Notes: a model not told the origin generated them from the sequence alone. A stretch of 64,000 nucleotides of DNA from Herbaspirillum sp. (GCF_017744395.1 NZ_JAGIBI010000003.1:762645-826644), one strand, 5' to 3'; positions 1 through 8,837 are shown, counted from the stretch's first letter. Numbers and translations are program-made.

Positions 1-49
1 GCAGCAAGGCCAATGCGGCCGGCTTGCCAAGTCCCGTGAACTTTTGCAT
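1..49 (-). CDS. Partial CDS, N-terminus only, signal-peptide-like
   Basis: Only the first 16 codons are inside the window, reading leftward off the edge. An AGGAGA ribosome binding site sits a few bases upstream of the ATG. The peptide begins MQKFTGLGKPAALALL, a lysine followed by a hydrophobic run, which looks like the start of a signal peptide. It is therefore probably an exported protein. The family cannot be told from this fragment. Confidence 0.55.
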   Translation of the reverse strand, partial: MQKFTGLGKPAALALL

Positions 50-348
50 GTGGATTCTCCTGAATTTCTGGACTTGAGTGGATTGTTGTTTGTTATTGGC
101 GTGCCGTTCCTGTAGCGCGATGCGCAGGGTGACGGCACCCGACGATTGTAGAGTCTGGCTCGCATCTGTCCAGAGGAATCGTTCGGGATACGGTGGATTA
201 TTGGAACGGCTTTCATCCACCCATGCGTCGTATCGCACAGTCACGGCGGGCAGACGATAGCATTGCCCGCACGGCCGGGGCAGAGCCAGCGGATGTGCTT
301 TTGATGGAGCCAGGCGGCAGGGTGCGGCTGCTGCGCTGCGGCAGCCGT
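50..348. other. Non-coding stretch between a partial gene and gntR
   Basis: I see no convincing gene here. The left part should hold the promoter of the leftward partial gene, but no clear -10/-35 pair stands out. At the right end a hairpin (CGGCTGC 325-331 with GCAGCCG 341-347) lies directly after the gntR stop codon. It has no T-run, so it is at best a weak terminator for gntR. Confidence 0.4.
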
Positions 349-1407
349 TCAGGTGCTCTCGCGCACAGCCAGTTCGAAGCCGAGGTCGAGCCGTCCCTTG
401 GGAATCTCTTCGCCCCGGAGCTGGCGGATCAGCATTTCCGCCGACTTGTAGCCGATGTCGTAGCGCGGCGTGATGACGGTGGTGATGGAGGGCGTGGCGC
501 AAGCCGCCCAGGAGAGGTCGTTGAAGCCGGCGATGGCCAGCCGGCCCGGCACCGCGATGCCCTGGCGCTGGCATTCGAACAGCGCGCCCAGGGCCAGGTC
601 GTCGTTGCAGCAGAACACGGCGTCGCAGTCGGGAAGCGTTTCCAGCACGCGGCGCAGCAACTGCGCCCCCATGTCGACCGTGGTCGGCAGCGGCAGCAGC
701 ACTTCCACGGCGGGATCGATGCCGGCGTCCTGCAGGCCTTTGCGGAAGCCCTCGCGGCGCTTCATCATGCGCGGGTCTAGCTGGGCGGCGATGAAGGCCG
801 GGCGCCGGTAGCCGCGTTCGGCCAGGTGGCGCGCCACGGCGTAGCCGGCCTTGGTCTGCGAGAAGCCGACCGAGTATTCGTCATTGCCGCGTCCCAGGTC
901 GAACATGCGCACCGCGGGGATCGCGCGACTGGCCGGGCGGCTTTGCAGGATCTCGTATTGCTCGCTGCTGGAAAGCAGGAAGCCGGCCGGCGCGTGCGCC
1001 AGGTAGGTGGCGATCAACTGCGCTTCCTTGTCGCGCGCATAGCCGGTCTCGCCGATCAGGAACTGGTAGCCGGCCTCGGCCAGGTAGTCGCGGATGCCGG
1101 AGAGCGTTTCGATGAACACCGCGTTGGTCAGCGACGGCACCAGCACCCCGATCACCTGCGAGCGCGCCGAGGCCAGCGTGGCGGCGGCCTGGTTGGGCAC
1201 GTAGCCGAGCTTGTCGATGGCTTTGAAGATGCGTTCGCGCGACTGTTCCTGCACCAGCGCCGGCGTCTTCAGCGCGCGTGATACCGTCATCGAACTCACG
1301 CCGGCTTCGGCTGCCACATCGGTGATGGTGACGCGGCCGGTGGCCCGGCTGCCTTTCTGCGGGGACGGGGAAACGGGTTTGCTGTCTTGTGCTGCGCGCT
1401 TGCTCAT
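349..1407 (-). CDS. gntR: LacI-family regulator of gluconate genes (GntR type)
   Basis: A 352-residue LacI/GalR-type repressor. After a polar tail of about 25 residues the helix-turn-helix reads VTITDVAAEAGVSSMTVSRAL, then a hinge helix (PNQAAATLAS) and a periplasmic-binding-type sensor domain to the end. It is transcribed away from gntP. Two ATGTTA-N4-TAACAT-like boxes lie between the two genes, the arrangement and sequence expected for the GntR repressor that releases DNA when gluconate is present. The gluconate assignment rests on neighbours and operator similarity to the E. coli GntR box. A regulator of a related sugar acid such as idonate is possible. Confidence 0.85.
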   Translation of the reverse strand: MSKRAAQDSKPVSPSPQKGSRATGRVTITDVAAEAGVSSMTVSRALKTPALVQEQSRERIFKAIDKLGYVPNQAAATLASARSQVIGVLVPSLTNAVFIETLSGIRDYLAEAGYQFLIGETGYARDKEAQLIATYLAHAPAGFLLSSSEQYEILQSRPASRAIPAVRMFDLGRGNDEYSVGFSQTKAGYAVARHLAERGYRRPAFIAAQLDPRMMKRREGFRKGLQDAGIDPAVEVLLPLPTTVDMGAQLLRRVLETLPDCDAVFCCNDDLALGALFECQRQGIAVPGRLAIAGFNDLSWAACATPSITTVITPRYDIGYKSAEMLIRQLRGEEIPKGRLDLGFELAVREST

Positions 1408-1561
1408 GGCGGTGGGATGGTCGGTTTGGGCGACATCATACCCCGGCGCGGCGCGGCCCGCGACCCGCGCCGCGCATCGGCCGCTTTGGCTGGACGATCA
1501 ACACCATTGCCCGATCCGGCCGTGCCGCAGCGCAGCACAACAAATGTTTGACCGATTTCAA

Positions 1562-1577
1562 ATGTTAGCGTTATCAT
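1562..1577. promoter_or_regulatory. GntR-type operator, distal copy
   Basis: ATGTTAGCGTTATCAT has the ATGTTA-N4-TAACAT form known for GntR operators, with one mismatch in the right half. It lies between gntR and gntP, 24 bp centre-to-centre from a better copy. Its position suits repression of gntP and possibly autoregulation of gntR. Confidence 0.6.
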
Positions 1578-1585
1578 CGCGCCCC

Positions 1586-1601
1586 ATGTTAACGCTAACA
1601 T
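1586..1601. promoter_or_regulatory. GntR-type operator, proximal copy
   Basis: ATGTTAACGCTAACAT has perfect six-base half-sites around a four-base centre and matches the enteric GntR operator. It is the nearer of two copies upstream of gntP. Binding by the adjacent LacI-type protein is inferred. Confidence 0.7.
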
Positions 1602-1723
1602 CGACCGCCGGGAACACGGCGGCGGCGCCGGCGTTGGCTACCACACTCAGGAAGATTCAATAAAACACTACGAAGATAGTGCAGACGGACGCGCCGCTTT
1701 TTAAAGCCGGCCGCAGGAGACGC

Positions 1724-1822
1724 ATGCCCGCAGCCTTGATGGCGCCGGGCGCGTGTGCCGGCGGCCAGCCGGGCCGCGCGCCGTCGGCTATCGGCATACG
1801 GAGATCCCCATGCTGGGCATGA
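1724..1822 (+). CDS. Possible leader ORF overlapping the gntP start
   Basis: A 32-codon frame begins at an ATG preceded by a good GCAGGAGA ribosome binding site and ends with TGA at 1820-1822, about 10 bases inside gntP. The peptide begins MPAALMAPGACAGG and matches nothing I recognise. The gntP ATG itself has a poorer site, so translation of this frame could help start gntP by coupling. High GC makes chance frames common, so this is tentative. Confidence 0.3.
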   Translation: MPAALMAPGACAGGQPGRAPSAIGIRRSPCWA

Positions 1823-3162
1823 GCCACGAAGCAACATTGCTGTTCAACGCAGTTATCGCCATCCTCGCGCTGATCCTGATGATCACGCGCCTGCGCGTCC
1901 ATCCCTTCATCGCATTGATCATCACATCGGGCTTCCTCGGCCTGATTTCGGGCATGCCGCTGCCCAAGATCGTCAAATCCTTCCAGGACGGCTTCGGCGG
2001 CGTGCTCGGTTTCGTCGGTATCGTGCTGGGCCTGGGCACCATGCTGGGCAAGCTGATGGCCGAGTCCGGCGGCGCTGACCAGATTTCGCAGACGCTGGTG
2101 CGCGCCTTCGGCCGCGAACGCGTGCACTGGGCCATGATGATGGGCGCATTCCTGGTCGGCATCCCGCTGTTCTTTGAAATCGGCTTCGTGCTGCTGATCC
2201 CGTTGGTGTTCATCGTGGCGCGCCGCTCGGGCGTGCCGCTGTTCAAGATCGGCATGCCGATGCTGGCCAGCCTGTCGGTGATGCACGGCCTGGTGCCGCC
2301 GCATCCGGGGCCGCTGCTGGCCATCGGCGTGTTCGGCGCCGACATCGGCAAGACCATCCTCTACGGTTTCATCGTCGGCCTGCCGACAGTCATCATCGCC
2401 GGCCCGCTGTTCGGCTCCTTCATTTCCAAGTATGTCGACATCAAGCCGTCCGAGGATCTGATGGCGCAACTGGCGCGCGAGCCGCAGACCAAGGACTTGC
2501 CGGGCTTCACCATCACCCTGGTCACCGTGCTGTCGCCGGTGTTCCTGATGCTGCTCAAGACCTTCGTCGACGTCGCGCTGCCGGAAGGCCATGCCGTGCG
2601 CGACCTGATGGACTTCATCGGCAACCCCATCGTGGCCCTGCTGGCGGCGCTGCTGCTGGCGATCTGGACCTTCGGCACCGCGCGCGGCTTCACCCGCCAG
2701 CAAGTGCTCAAGTTCGTCGACCAGAGCCTTGCGCCGACCGCGGCCATCGTGCTGATCATCGGCGCCGGCGGCGGCTTCAAGCAGATGCTGGTGAATTCCG
2801 GCGTGGGCACCGCCATCGGCCAACTGGCCGTGCATGCGCAAATCTCGCCGCTGCTGCTGGCCTGGTTCGTGGCCGGCGTGATCCGCGTGGCGACCGGTTC
2901 GGCCACCGTGGCCACCATCACCGGCGCCGGCATCGTGGCGCCGCTGGTGGCGATGATCCCCGGCACCAACAAGGAATTGCTGGTGCTGGCCACCGGCGCT
3001 GGCTCGCTGATCCTGTCGCATGTGAACGACGCGGGCTTCTGGCTGGTCAAGGAATACTTCAACATGAGCGTGGGGGAAACCTTCAAAACCTGGACGCTGA
3101 TGGAAACCCTGATTTCAGTTGTTGCTATCATCTTCATCATGTTGCTCAACCTGGTCGTGTAA
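1810..3162 (+). CDS. gntP: Gluconate:H+ symporter, GntP family
   Basis: A 450-residue inner-membrane permease of the GntP family, which imports gluconate and related sugar acids with protons. The chain is almost entirely hydrophobic segments. Family-typical stretches are seen, including MHGLVPPHPGPLLA near residue 157 and the glycine-rich IGAGGGFKQML in the second half. Family members are about 440-450 residues, which fits this start. A longer frame opens at 1753, but its 19 extra residues are not permease-like and ACGGAGA precedes 1810. It is the first gene of the operon with gntK, gno and idnD, behind two GntR-type operators. Confidence 0.9.
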   Translation: MLGMSHEATLLFNAVIAILALILMITRLRVHPFIALIITSGFLGLISGMPLPKIVKSFQDGFGGVLGFVGIVLGLGTMLGKLMAESGGADQISQTLVRAFGRERVHWAMMMGAFLVGIPLFFEIGFVLLIPLVFIVARRSGVPLFKIGMPMLASLSVMHGLVPPHPGPLLAIGVFGADIGKTILYGFIVGLPTVIIAGPLFGSFISKYVDIKPSEDLMAQLAREPQTKDLPGFTITLVTVLSPVFLMLLKTFVDVALPEGHAVRDLMDFIGNPIVALLAALLLAIWTFGTARGFTRQQVLKFVDQSLAPTAAIVLIIGAGGGFKQMLVNSGVGTAIGQLAVHAQISPLLLAWFVAGVIRVATGSATVATITGAGIVAPLVAMIPGTNKELLVLATGAGSLILSHVNDAGFWLVKEYFNMSVGETFKTWTLMETLISVVAIIFIMLLNLVV

Positions 3163-3213
3163 CCGATCTACCCGCCCGGCCTGCGCCGGGCGTTTTGCCA
3201 TAAAGGAAACACC

Positions 3214-4767
3214 ATGTCCGCTACTCCCCGTTACATGCTTGGCGTCGATATCGGCACCACCAGCACCAAGACCGTCGTCTTCACTCTCGACGGCAAGGTG
3301 GTTGCCCAGCACGCGGAAGAGTATCCGGTGCTCTGCACCGAACCGGGCATGGCCGAGCAGGACCCGCAGCAAATCTATGAAGCCGCGCTGGGCTCGATCG
3401 CCGGCGCGGTGAAGGCCGCCAAGGCGGCGCCGCAAGACGTCGCCGTGCTGTCCTTCAGCGCCGCCATGCACAGCGTGATCGCGCTGGACGAGGGCAATGG
3501 CCTTCTTTCCAACAGCATCACCTGGGGCGACATCCGCGCTTCGCTCTGGGCCGAGCGCATCAAGAAGGAATTCGACGGCAACGCCATCTACCGCCGCACC
3601 GGCACGCCGATCCACCCAATGTCGCCGCTGTGCAAGCTGATGTGGATGCGCCACGAGAAGCCGGAAGTGTTCGGCAAGGCCGCGCGCTTCGTCGGCATTA
3701 AAGAGTATGTGCTGTTCCGCCTGTTCGGCGAATGGGTGGTGGACCACTCGATCGCCTCGGCCACCGGCATGTTCAACCTGCGCGAACTGGGCTGGGACAA
3801 GGAAGCGCTGGCGTTTCTGAAGATCGATGCCGCCCAGTTGCCCAGGCCGGTGCCGACCACCCACCGCCTGCCGGCCTTGCCGGCGGACATGGCGCAGCGC
3901 CTGGGCCTGTCGACCTCGACGCCCTTCATCATCGGCGCCAACGACGGCGTGCTGTCCAACCTCGGCGTCAACGCCATCGAGACCGGCCACGTGGCGGTCA
4001 CCATCGGCACCTCCGGCGCCATGCGCACCGTGATCAACGAGCCGCTGACCGACCCGCACGGCCGCCTGTTCTGCTACGCGCTGACCGAGAAGCACTGGGT
4101 GGTCGGCGGCCCGGTCAACAACGGCGGCAACATCTTCCGCTGGGTGCGCGATGAACTGGCGACCGCCGAGGCCGCCTCCGCCCGCGGCGAAGGCGTCGAC
4201 CCCTACGAGGCGCTGACGCGCATCGCCGAGAAGGTGGCGCCGGGCGCCGAAGGCCTGCTGTTCCATCCCTTCCTGGCTGGCGAACGCGCGCCGCTGTGGA
4301 ATGCCGACCTGCGCGGTTCCTTCTTCGGGCTGGGCCTGCACCACGGCAAGCACCACATGATCCGCGCCGCGCTGGAAGGCGTGATCTTCAACCTCTACAG
4401 CATCCTGCCGGCGCTGGAAGACCTGGTCGGCCCCACCAAGCGCATGATGGCCACCGGCGGCTTCGCCCGTTCGGCACTGTGGCGCCAGATGATGGCCGAC
4501 ATCTTCAACCGCGAAGTGATGGTGCCCGAGAGCGTGGAGTCGTCCTGCCTCGGCGCGGCCGTGCTGGGCGCGTATGCGCTGGGCCTGGTGGATTCGCTGG
4601 AAGCGATTTCCGGCATGGTCGGTTCCAACCACCACCACGCGCCGGATGCGCGGGCCGTCAAGGTCTACGGCCGCCTGCAGCCGATCTTCGCGGCGATTCC
4701 GGCCAAGCTGGAAGCCGAGTACCACGCCATCGCCGCGTTCCAGCGCGAGATGGTCAAGCCTGAATAA
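3214..4767 (+). CDS. gntK: Gluconate kinase, FGGY family
   Basis: Phosphorylates gluconate to 6-phosphogluconate using ATP. The 517-residue chain has the FGGY-kinase layout: an N-terminal phosphate-binding stretch (GVDIGTTSTKTVVF), the ITWGDIRA region near residue 108, ATP-site residues TIGTSGAMR, and the C-terminal FLAGERAPLWNADLRGSFFGL and TGGFARSALW motifs. It resembles the Bacillus-type gluconokinase, not the small P-loop GntK of enteric bacteria. It follows gntP by 51 bp with an AAGGAAA ribosome binding site. A related sugar such as xylulose as substrate is less likely given the neighbours. Confidence 0.87.
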   Translation: MSATPRYMLGVDIGTTSTKTVVFTLDGKVVAQHAEEYPVLCTEPGMAEQDPQQIYEAALGSIAGAVKAAKAAPQDVAVLSFSAAMHSVIALDEGNGLLSNSITWGDIRASLWAERIKKEFDGNAIYRRTGTPIHPMSPLCKLMWMRHEKPEVFGKAARFVGIKEYVLFRLFGEWVVDHSIASATGMFNLRELGWDKEALAFLKIDAAQLPRPVPTTHRLPALPADMAQRLGLSTSTPFIIGANDGVLSNLGVNAIETGHVAVTIGTSGAMRTVINEPLTDPHGRLFCYALTEKHWVVGGPVNNGGNIFRWVRDELATAEAASARGEGVDPYEALTRIAEKVAPGAEGLLFHPFLAGERAPLWNADLRGSFFGLGLHHGKHHMIRAALEGVIFNLYSILPALEDLVGPTKRMMATGGFARSALWRQMMADIFNREVMVPESVESSCLGAAVLGAYALGLVDSLEAISGMVGSNHHHAPDARAVKVYGRLQPIFAAIPAKLEAEYHAIAAFQREMVKPE

Positions 4768-4821
4768 AACCAATAAAACAAAACACCACCGACAAAAACA
4801 CCACCGACAACAGGAGAAGAC

Positions 4822-5616
4822 ATGACAGTGAAGACGAGCGCCTTGCCCGCAGGACTGAAGGAATTTTCGCTGGAGGGCAAGCTGGCCCTGATCACCGGTT
4901 CTTCCGGCGGCATTGGCCTGGCGCTGGCGCGCGGCATGGCGCAGGCGGGCGCGGCGATCGTGCTCAACGGGCGCGATGCCGGCAAGCTGGCCAAGGTGGC
5001 GCAGCAGTTGCGCGAGGAAGGGCACACCATCCATGAATCCAGCTTCGACGCCACCTCGAACGAGGCGGTCAAGGTTGCGGTGCAGAAGATCGAAAGCGAG
5101 ATCGGCGCCATCGACGTGCTGGTCAACAACGCCGGCATCCAGCGCCGCAATCCGCTGGAGGATTTCAAGGAATCCGACTGGCACGACATCATCAACACCA
5201 ACCTCAACAGCGTGTTCTACGCCGCGCAGGCGGTGGCGCGCCATATGATTCCCCGCGGACGCGGCAAGATCATCAACATCTGCTCGGTGCAGAGCGAACT
5301 GGGCCGTCCCGGCATCGCGCCGTACGCCGCCACCAAGGGCGCGGTCAAGATGTTCACCAAGGGCATGGCGATCGACTGGGGCAAGTACGGCCTGCAGGTC
5401 AACGGCCTCGGCCCCGGCTACTTCAAGACCGAACTGAACATGGCGCTGGTCAACGACCCGAAATTCTCCGACTGGCTGATCGGCCGCACGCCGTCGCGCC
5501 GCTGGGGCGATGTCGAAGACCTGGTCGGCGCCGCCGTGTTCCTCGGCAGCGACGCCTCGCGCTTCGTCAACGGCCACATCCTCTATGTCGATGGCGGCGT
5601 CACCGCCACCCTTTAA
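4822..5616 (+). CDS. idnO: Gluconate 5-dehydrogenase (SDR family)
   Basis: A 264-residue short-chain dehydrogenase that interconverts 5-keto-D-gluconate and D-gluconate. The nucleotide-binding TGSSGGIG lies at about residues 26-33, NNAGIQRRNP near 110, a serine in INICSVQSELG and the catalytic YAATK near 173. The NAGIQRR, CSVQSELGR and GPGYFKTE stretches closely match the IdnO/Gno subgroup. Spacing from gntK is 54 bp, with AGGAGA before the ATG. With the next gene it forms the two-step L-idonate to gluconate route. Confidence 0.88.
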   Translation: MTVKTSALPAGLKEFSLEGKLALITGSSGGIGLALARGMAQAGAAIVLNGRDAGKLAKVAQQLREEGHTIHESSFDATSNEAVKVAVQKIESEIGAIDVLVNNAGIQRRNPLEDFKESDWHDIINTNLNSVFYAAQAVARHMIPRGRGKIINICSVQSELGRPGIAPYAATKGAVKMFTKGMAIDWGKYGLQVNGLGPGYFKTELNMALVNDPKFSDWLIGRTPSRRWGDVEDLVGAAVFLGSDASRFVNGHILYVDGGVTATL

Positions 5617-5647
5617 GTCTTTCAAGCACAACAACCAGGAGACCACC

Positions 5648-6685
5648 ATGCAACAAGGCATCGTCATCCACGCGCCGCACGACCTGCGCATCCAGGAACT
5701 GGAAACCGGCGCGCTGCAGCCGCAGCAGCTGAAGGTCAAGGTCAAGGCCGGCGGCATCTGCGGCTCCGACCTGCATTACTACCATCACGGCGGTTTCGGC
5801 GTGGTGCGCATCAAGGAACCGATGGTGCTGGGCCATGAAGTGTCGGGCCAGATCGCCGAAGTCGGTTCCGGCATCGCCGATATCAAGCCGGGCACCCGCA
5901 TCGCGATTTCCCCGAGCCGCCCTTGCGGCGCCTGCAAATACTGCCAGGAAGGAAAGCAGAACCACTGCCTGGACATGCGCTTCTACGGCAGCGCCATGCG
6001 CATGCCGCACGTGCAGGGCGCGTTCCGCCAGGAAATCGTGATCGAGCGCGCCCAGGCGCACGTGGTGGCCGACCACGTCAGCGACGGCGAAGCCGCGATG
6101 GCCGAGCCGCTGTCGGTGGCGCTGCACGCGGTGCGCCGCGCCGGCCCGCTGGTCGGCAAGCGCGTGCTGGTCACCGGCTGCGGCCCGATCGGCGCGCTGG
6201 TGGTGATTGCCGCCCGCCGCGCCGGCGCCCTGGAAGTGGTCGCCACCGATGTGGCCAAGATGCCGCTGGAAACCGCCGTCAAGGTCGGCGCCGACCGCGC
6301 CATCAACATGGCCGAGACGCCCGACGCCCTGAAGGAATACGCCGCCGACAAAGGCACCTTCGACGTGCTGTTCGAAGTCAGCGGCAACGAGCGCGCGCTG
6401 GTCGGCGCGCTCGAAGCGCTGCGTCCGCAAGCCGTCATCGTGCAGGTGGGCTTGGGCGGCGACATCAATTTCCCTGCCAACCTGCTGGTGGGCAAGGAGC
6501 TGGACTGGCGCGGCGCTTTCCGCTTCCACGAAGAGTTCGCGATGGCGGTGGAGCTGATGAACAAGAAGCTGGTGGATGTGAAGCCGCTGATCACGGCGAC
6601 TTATCCGTTCGAGAAATCGGTGGAGGCGTTTGAGATCGCCGGCGACCGCTCGAAGATGATGAAGGTGCAGATCAGCTTTGCCTGA
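5648..6685 (+). CDS. idnD: L-idonate 5-dehydrogenase, zinc MDR family
   Basis: A 345-residue zinc-dependent dehydrogenase that oxidises L-idonate to 5-ketogluconate. The catalytic zinc region is GGICGSDLHYYHHGGFG followed by GHE. The structural zinc cysteines are in PCGACKYCQEGKQNHC, and the Rossmann turn is GCGPIGALV. These match the E. coli IdnD pattern, including DMRFYGSAM. The frame is open further upstream, but CAGGAGA before 5648 and the family length fix the start. It is the last gene of the operon, followed by a strong terminator. A broader polyol dehydrogenase activity cannot be excluded. Confidence 0.85.
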   Translation: MQQGIVIHAPHDLRIQELETGALQPQQLKVKVKAGGICGSDLHYYHHGGFGVVRIKEPMVLGHEVSGQIAEVGSGIADIKPGTRIAISPSRPCGACKYCQEGKQNHCLDMRFYGSAMRMPHVQGAFRQEIVIERAQAHVVADHVSDGEAAMAEPLSVALHAVRRAGPLVGKRVLVTGCGPIGALVVIAARRAGALEVVATDVAKMPLETAVKVGADRAINMAETPDALKEYAADKGTFDVLFEVSGNERALVGALEALRPQAVIVQVGLGGDINFPANLLVGKELDWRGAFRFHEEFAMAVELMNKKLVDVKPLITATYPFEKSVEAFEIAGDRSKMMKVQISFA

Positions 6686-6705
6686 TGATTGCTGGCATCG
6701 CCAAT

Positions 6706-6737
6706 AAAAAATCCCGGCTGCGTGCCGGGATTTTTTT
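6706..6737. terminator. Rho-independent terminator after idnD
   Basis: A 13-bp stem (AAAAAATCCCGGC with GCCGGGATTTTTT) around a five-base loop, with A-runs and T-runs on both sides. It can stop transcription in both directions but mainly closes the gnt/idn operon. Confidence 0.9.
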
Positions 6738-6781
6738 CGTCTTTATGTCAGAAAACGGAGCAGGGTATTCGCGACCGCCTG

Positions 6782-6887
6782 AACGTCGCTGGATCCTGAC
6801 TTTCGTCAGGATGACGGCGAGGTGTGGAAGAGTTTCGGCCTTACCCTATCGCCGTCATCCCGGCGCAGGCCGGGATCCAGCGTCGTT
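6782..6887. repeat. REP-like inverted doublet
   Basis: Two short dyads face each other: GGATCC-TGACTTTCGTCA-GG near 6791-6810 and CCCGGCGCAGGCCGGG near 6860-6873. Their outer sequences, CGCTGGATCC on the left and GGATCCAGCG on the right, are inverted copies, as are GATGACGGCG and CGCCGTCATC inside. The right arm resembles the GTCATCCCGGCGCAGGCCGGGATCCAG-type dyads scattered in many proteobacterial genomes. It fills the gap between the idnD terminator and the end of tal. Confidence 0.65.
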
Positions 6888-6924
6888 CGTCGCGCGACGC
6901 GGGCCGTCGGGCCGGCTTTGCCTG

Positions 6925-7860
6925 TTACTTCAACGCCTCGACGATCTTCTCCAGCTTGACCGCATCGGCCGCGAACAGGCGAATGCCCTCAGCCAGCTTC
7001 TCGGTCGCCATCGCATCGGCGTTCAATGCCAGGCGGAACGCCTTCTCATCCAGCGTCACGCGTTCGATCGCGGCTGCTTGCGCGGCTTCCTTGCTCAGCT
7101 TGCGTTCCACCGGCGCATCCGTTTCGGACAGCTTTTGCAGCAGTTCCGGGCTGATGGTCAGCAGGTCGCAGCCGGCCAGCTCGACGATCTGCGAGGTATT
7201 GCGGAAGCTCGCGCCCATCACCTCGGTGGCGTAGCCGAACTTGCGGTAGTAGTTGTAGACCGCCTTGACCGATTGCACGCCCGGATCGTCGGCGCCGGTG
7301 TATTCCTGGCCGGTCGATTTCTTGTACCAGTCGTAGATGCGGCCGACGAACGGGGAGATCAATTGCACCTTGGCCTCGGCGCAGGCGATCGCCTGCGGCA
7401 GCGAGAACAGCAAGGTCAGGTTGCAGCGGATGCCTTCCTTTTCCAGGATCTCGGCGGCGCGGATGCCTTCCCAGGTGGAGGCGATCTTGATCAGCACGCG
7501 CTCGCGCTTGATGCCGGCTTCCTCGTACAGGCGGATCAGTTCGCGGCCCTTGGCGACGGTGCCTTCGGTGTCGAAGGACAGGCGCGCGTCGGTTTCGGTG
7601 GACACGCGGCCCGGGATCAGCTTCAGGATTTCCAGGCCGAAGGCGACCAGCAGGCGGTCGATCACCTGCTCGGTGCTCTTGCCGGCATGGGTCTTGACCA
7701 CCGCCTCGGCCAGCGGCTTGTACTCGTCCTTCTGCACCGCCTTGAGGATCAGCGAGGGATTGGTGGTCGCGTCCTGCGGCGCGAAGGCCTTCATCGCCTG
7801 GAAGTCGCCGGTGTCGGCCACGATGGTGGTGTGCTGCTTCAACTGGTCAAGCTGGCTCAT
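6925..7860 (-). CDS. tal: Transaldolase
   Basis: A 311-residue transaldolase of the TalB type. In the pentose phosphate pathway it moves a dihydroxyacetone unit between sedoheptulose-7-phosphate and glyceraldehyde-3-phosphate. The Schiff-base lysine is in [12 protein letters not shown], and DATTNPSLI near the N-terminus is the family signature. Length fits the family (about 315). An AGGACA site precedes the ATG. It follows hexR on the same strand after a 116-bp gap, so it may be the distal gene of the pgi-zwf-hexR group or have its own promoter. Confidence 0.95.
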   Translation of the reverse strand: MSQLDQLKQHTTIVADTGDFQAMKAFAPQDATTNPSLILKAVQKDEYKPLAEAVVKTHAGKSTEQVIDRLLVAFGLEILKLIPGRVSTETDARLSFDTEGTVAKGRELIRLYEEAGIKRERVLIKIASTWEGIRAAEILEKEGIRCNLTLLFSLPQAIACAEAKVQLISPFVGRIYDWYKKSTGQEYTGADDPGVQSVKAVYNYYRKFGYATEVMGASFRNTSQIVELAGCDLLTISPELLQKLSETDAPVERKLSKEAAQAAAIERVTLDEKAFRLALNADAMATEKLAEGIRLFAADAVKLEKIVEALK

Positions 7861-7976
7861 GGGATGTCCTGGTTGCTAAGTTGGAAAGAAATGCGATGAC
7901 GCCATTGTACGCAATTGCCGAGGACTGTCTGTCGGCGAACGCCTGATCCTGGATCAGCTTGGGTTGCAGTACGGAA

Positions 7977-8837
7977 TCAGCGGAAGAACGAGTCGAACTG
8001 CATGTCGAACTTCTGCAGCGACTTCTGCGCGTTCTGCATCTTCTTGCGGAATTCCGGGCCGCGCCGCAATGCCAGTCCGACCGCCAGGATGTCGATCACC
8101 ACCAGGTGCGCCAGGCGCGCCGAGATCGGCGTGTAGGGGTCGATGTTGAAGGACAGGTCGATCGGCACCAGCACCGTGGCCAGTTCGGCCAGCGGCGTGC
8201 CGGACGGGCCCAGCACGATGATGTCGGCGCCGCCTTTGCGCGCCAGCTGGATCGAGCGCAGCAGCGCCGCGTTGCCGCCGCGCTGCGAGATGGCCACCAC
8301 GCAATCGCCGGCCTTGAGCAGCGAGGCGGCGATGCTGTGGATGTGCGGGTCGGAGTAGGCCACGGTCGGCACGCCGGAGCGGAAGAACTTGTGCTGGGCG
8401 TCGTTGGCCACGATACCGGAGGTACCCTGGCCGTAGAACTCGATCTTGTTGGCGCGCGCCAGCACGTCCAGCGCCAGCTGGATCGCGTCCGGGTTGAGGT
8501 GGTTGCGCAGGTCGAGCAGGGTGTTGATCGAGCGGCTGCAGATCTTGTTGACCAGGTCGGCGGCGAGGTCGTCCTGGGCCAGCGTCTCGTCCGCGCCCGG
8601 CAGCGCCAGCGCCAGGCTTTGCGCCAGCTTCAGCTTGAAGTCGTGCCAGCCCTCGTAGCCGATGGCGCGGCAGAAGCGGATCACGGTCGGCTCCGACACT
8701 TCCGCGTTCTTGGCCAGCGCGGTCAGGTTCTCTGCCAAGGCCAGCTGCGGATTGGCGAGCACGGTCGCGGCCACCTTCTTCTCCGACTTCGAGAGGGAGT
8801 TGATGTGGGTGCGGATGGAATCGAGCAGCATGGACAT
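7977..8837 (-). CDS. hexR: HexR, RpiR-family regulator of glucose catabolism
   Basis: A 286-residue regulator. Residues 1-75 form an RpiR-type helix-turn-helix (LTALAKNAEVSEPTVIRFCRAIGYEGW). The rest is a SIS sugar-phosphate domain with FYGQGTSGIVANDAQHKFFRSG and AISQRGGNA. In proteobacteria HexR binds TGTARTWWWAYTACA-type sites at zwf, edd and other central carbon genes and is released by KDPG, the Edd product. Such sites are present between pgi and edd. The gene starts 15 bp after zwf, so the two are cotranscribed. Confidence 0.92.
   Translation of the reverse strand: MSMLLDSIRTHINSLSKSEKKVAATVLANPQLALAENLTALAKNAEVSEPTVIRFCRAIGYEGWHDFKLKLAQSLALALPGADETLAQDDLAADLVNKICSRSINTLLDLRNHLNPDAIQLALDVLARANKIEFYGQGTSGIVANDAQHKFFRSGVPTVAYSDPHIHSIAASLLKAGDCVVAISQRGGNAALLRSIQLARKGGADIIVLGPSGTPLAELATVLVPIDLSFNIDPYTPISARLAHLVVIDILAVGLALRRGPEFRKKMQNAQKSLQKFDMQFDSFFR

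Noticed and set aside
3115..5757. An 880-codon minus-strand frame opposite gntK and idnO
   Set aside because: Antisense to two confident genes; no ribosome site or domain.
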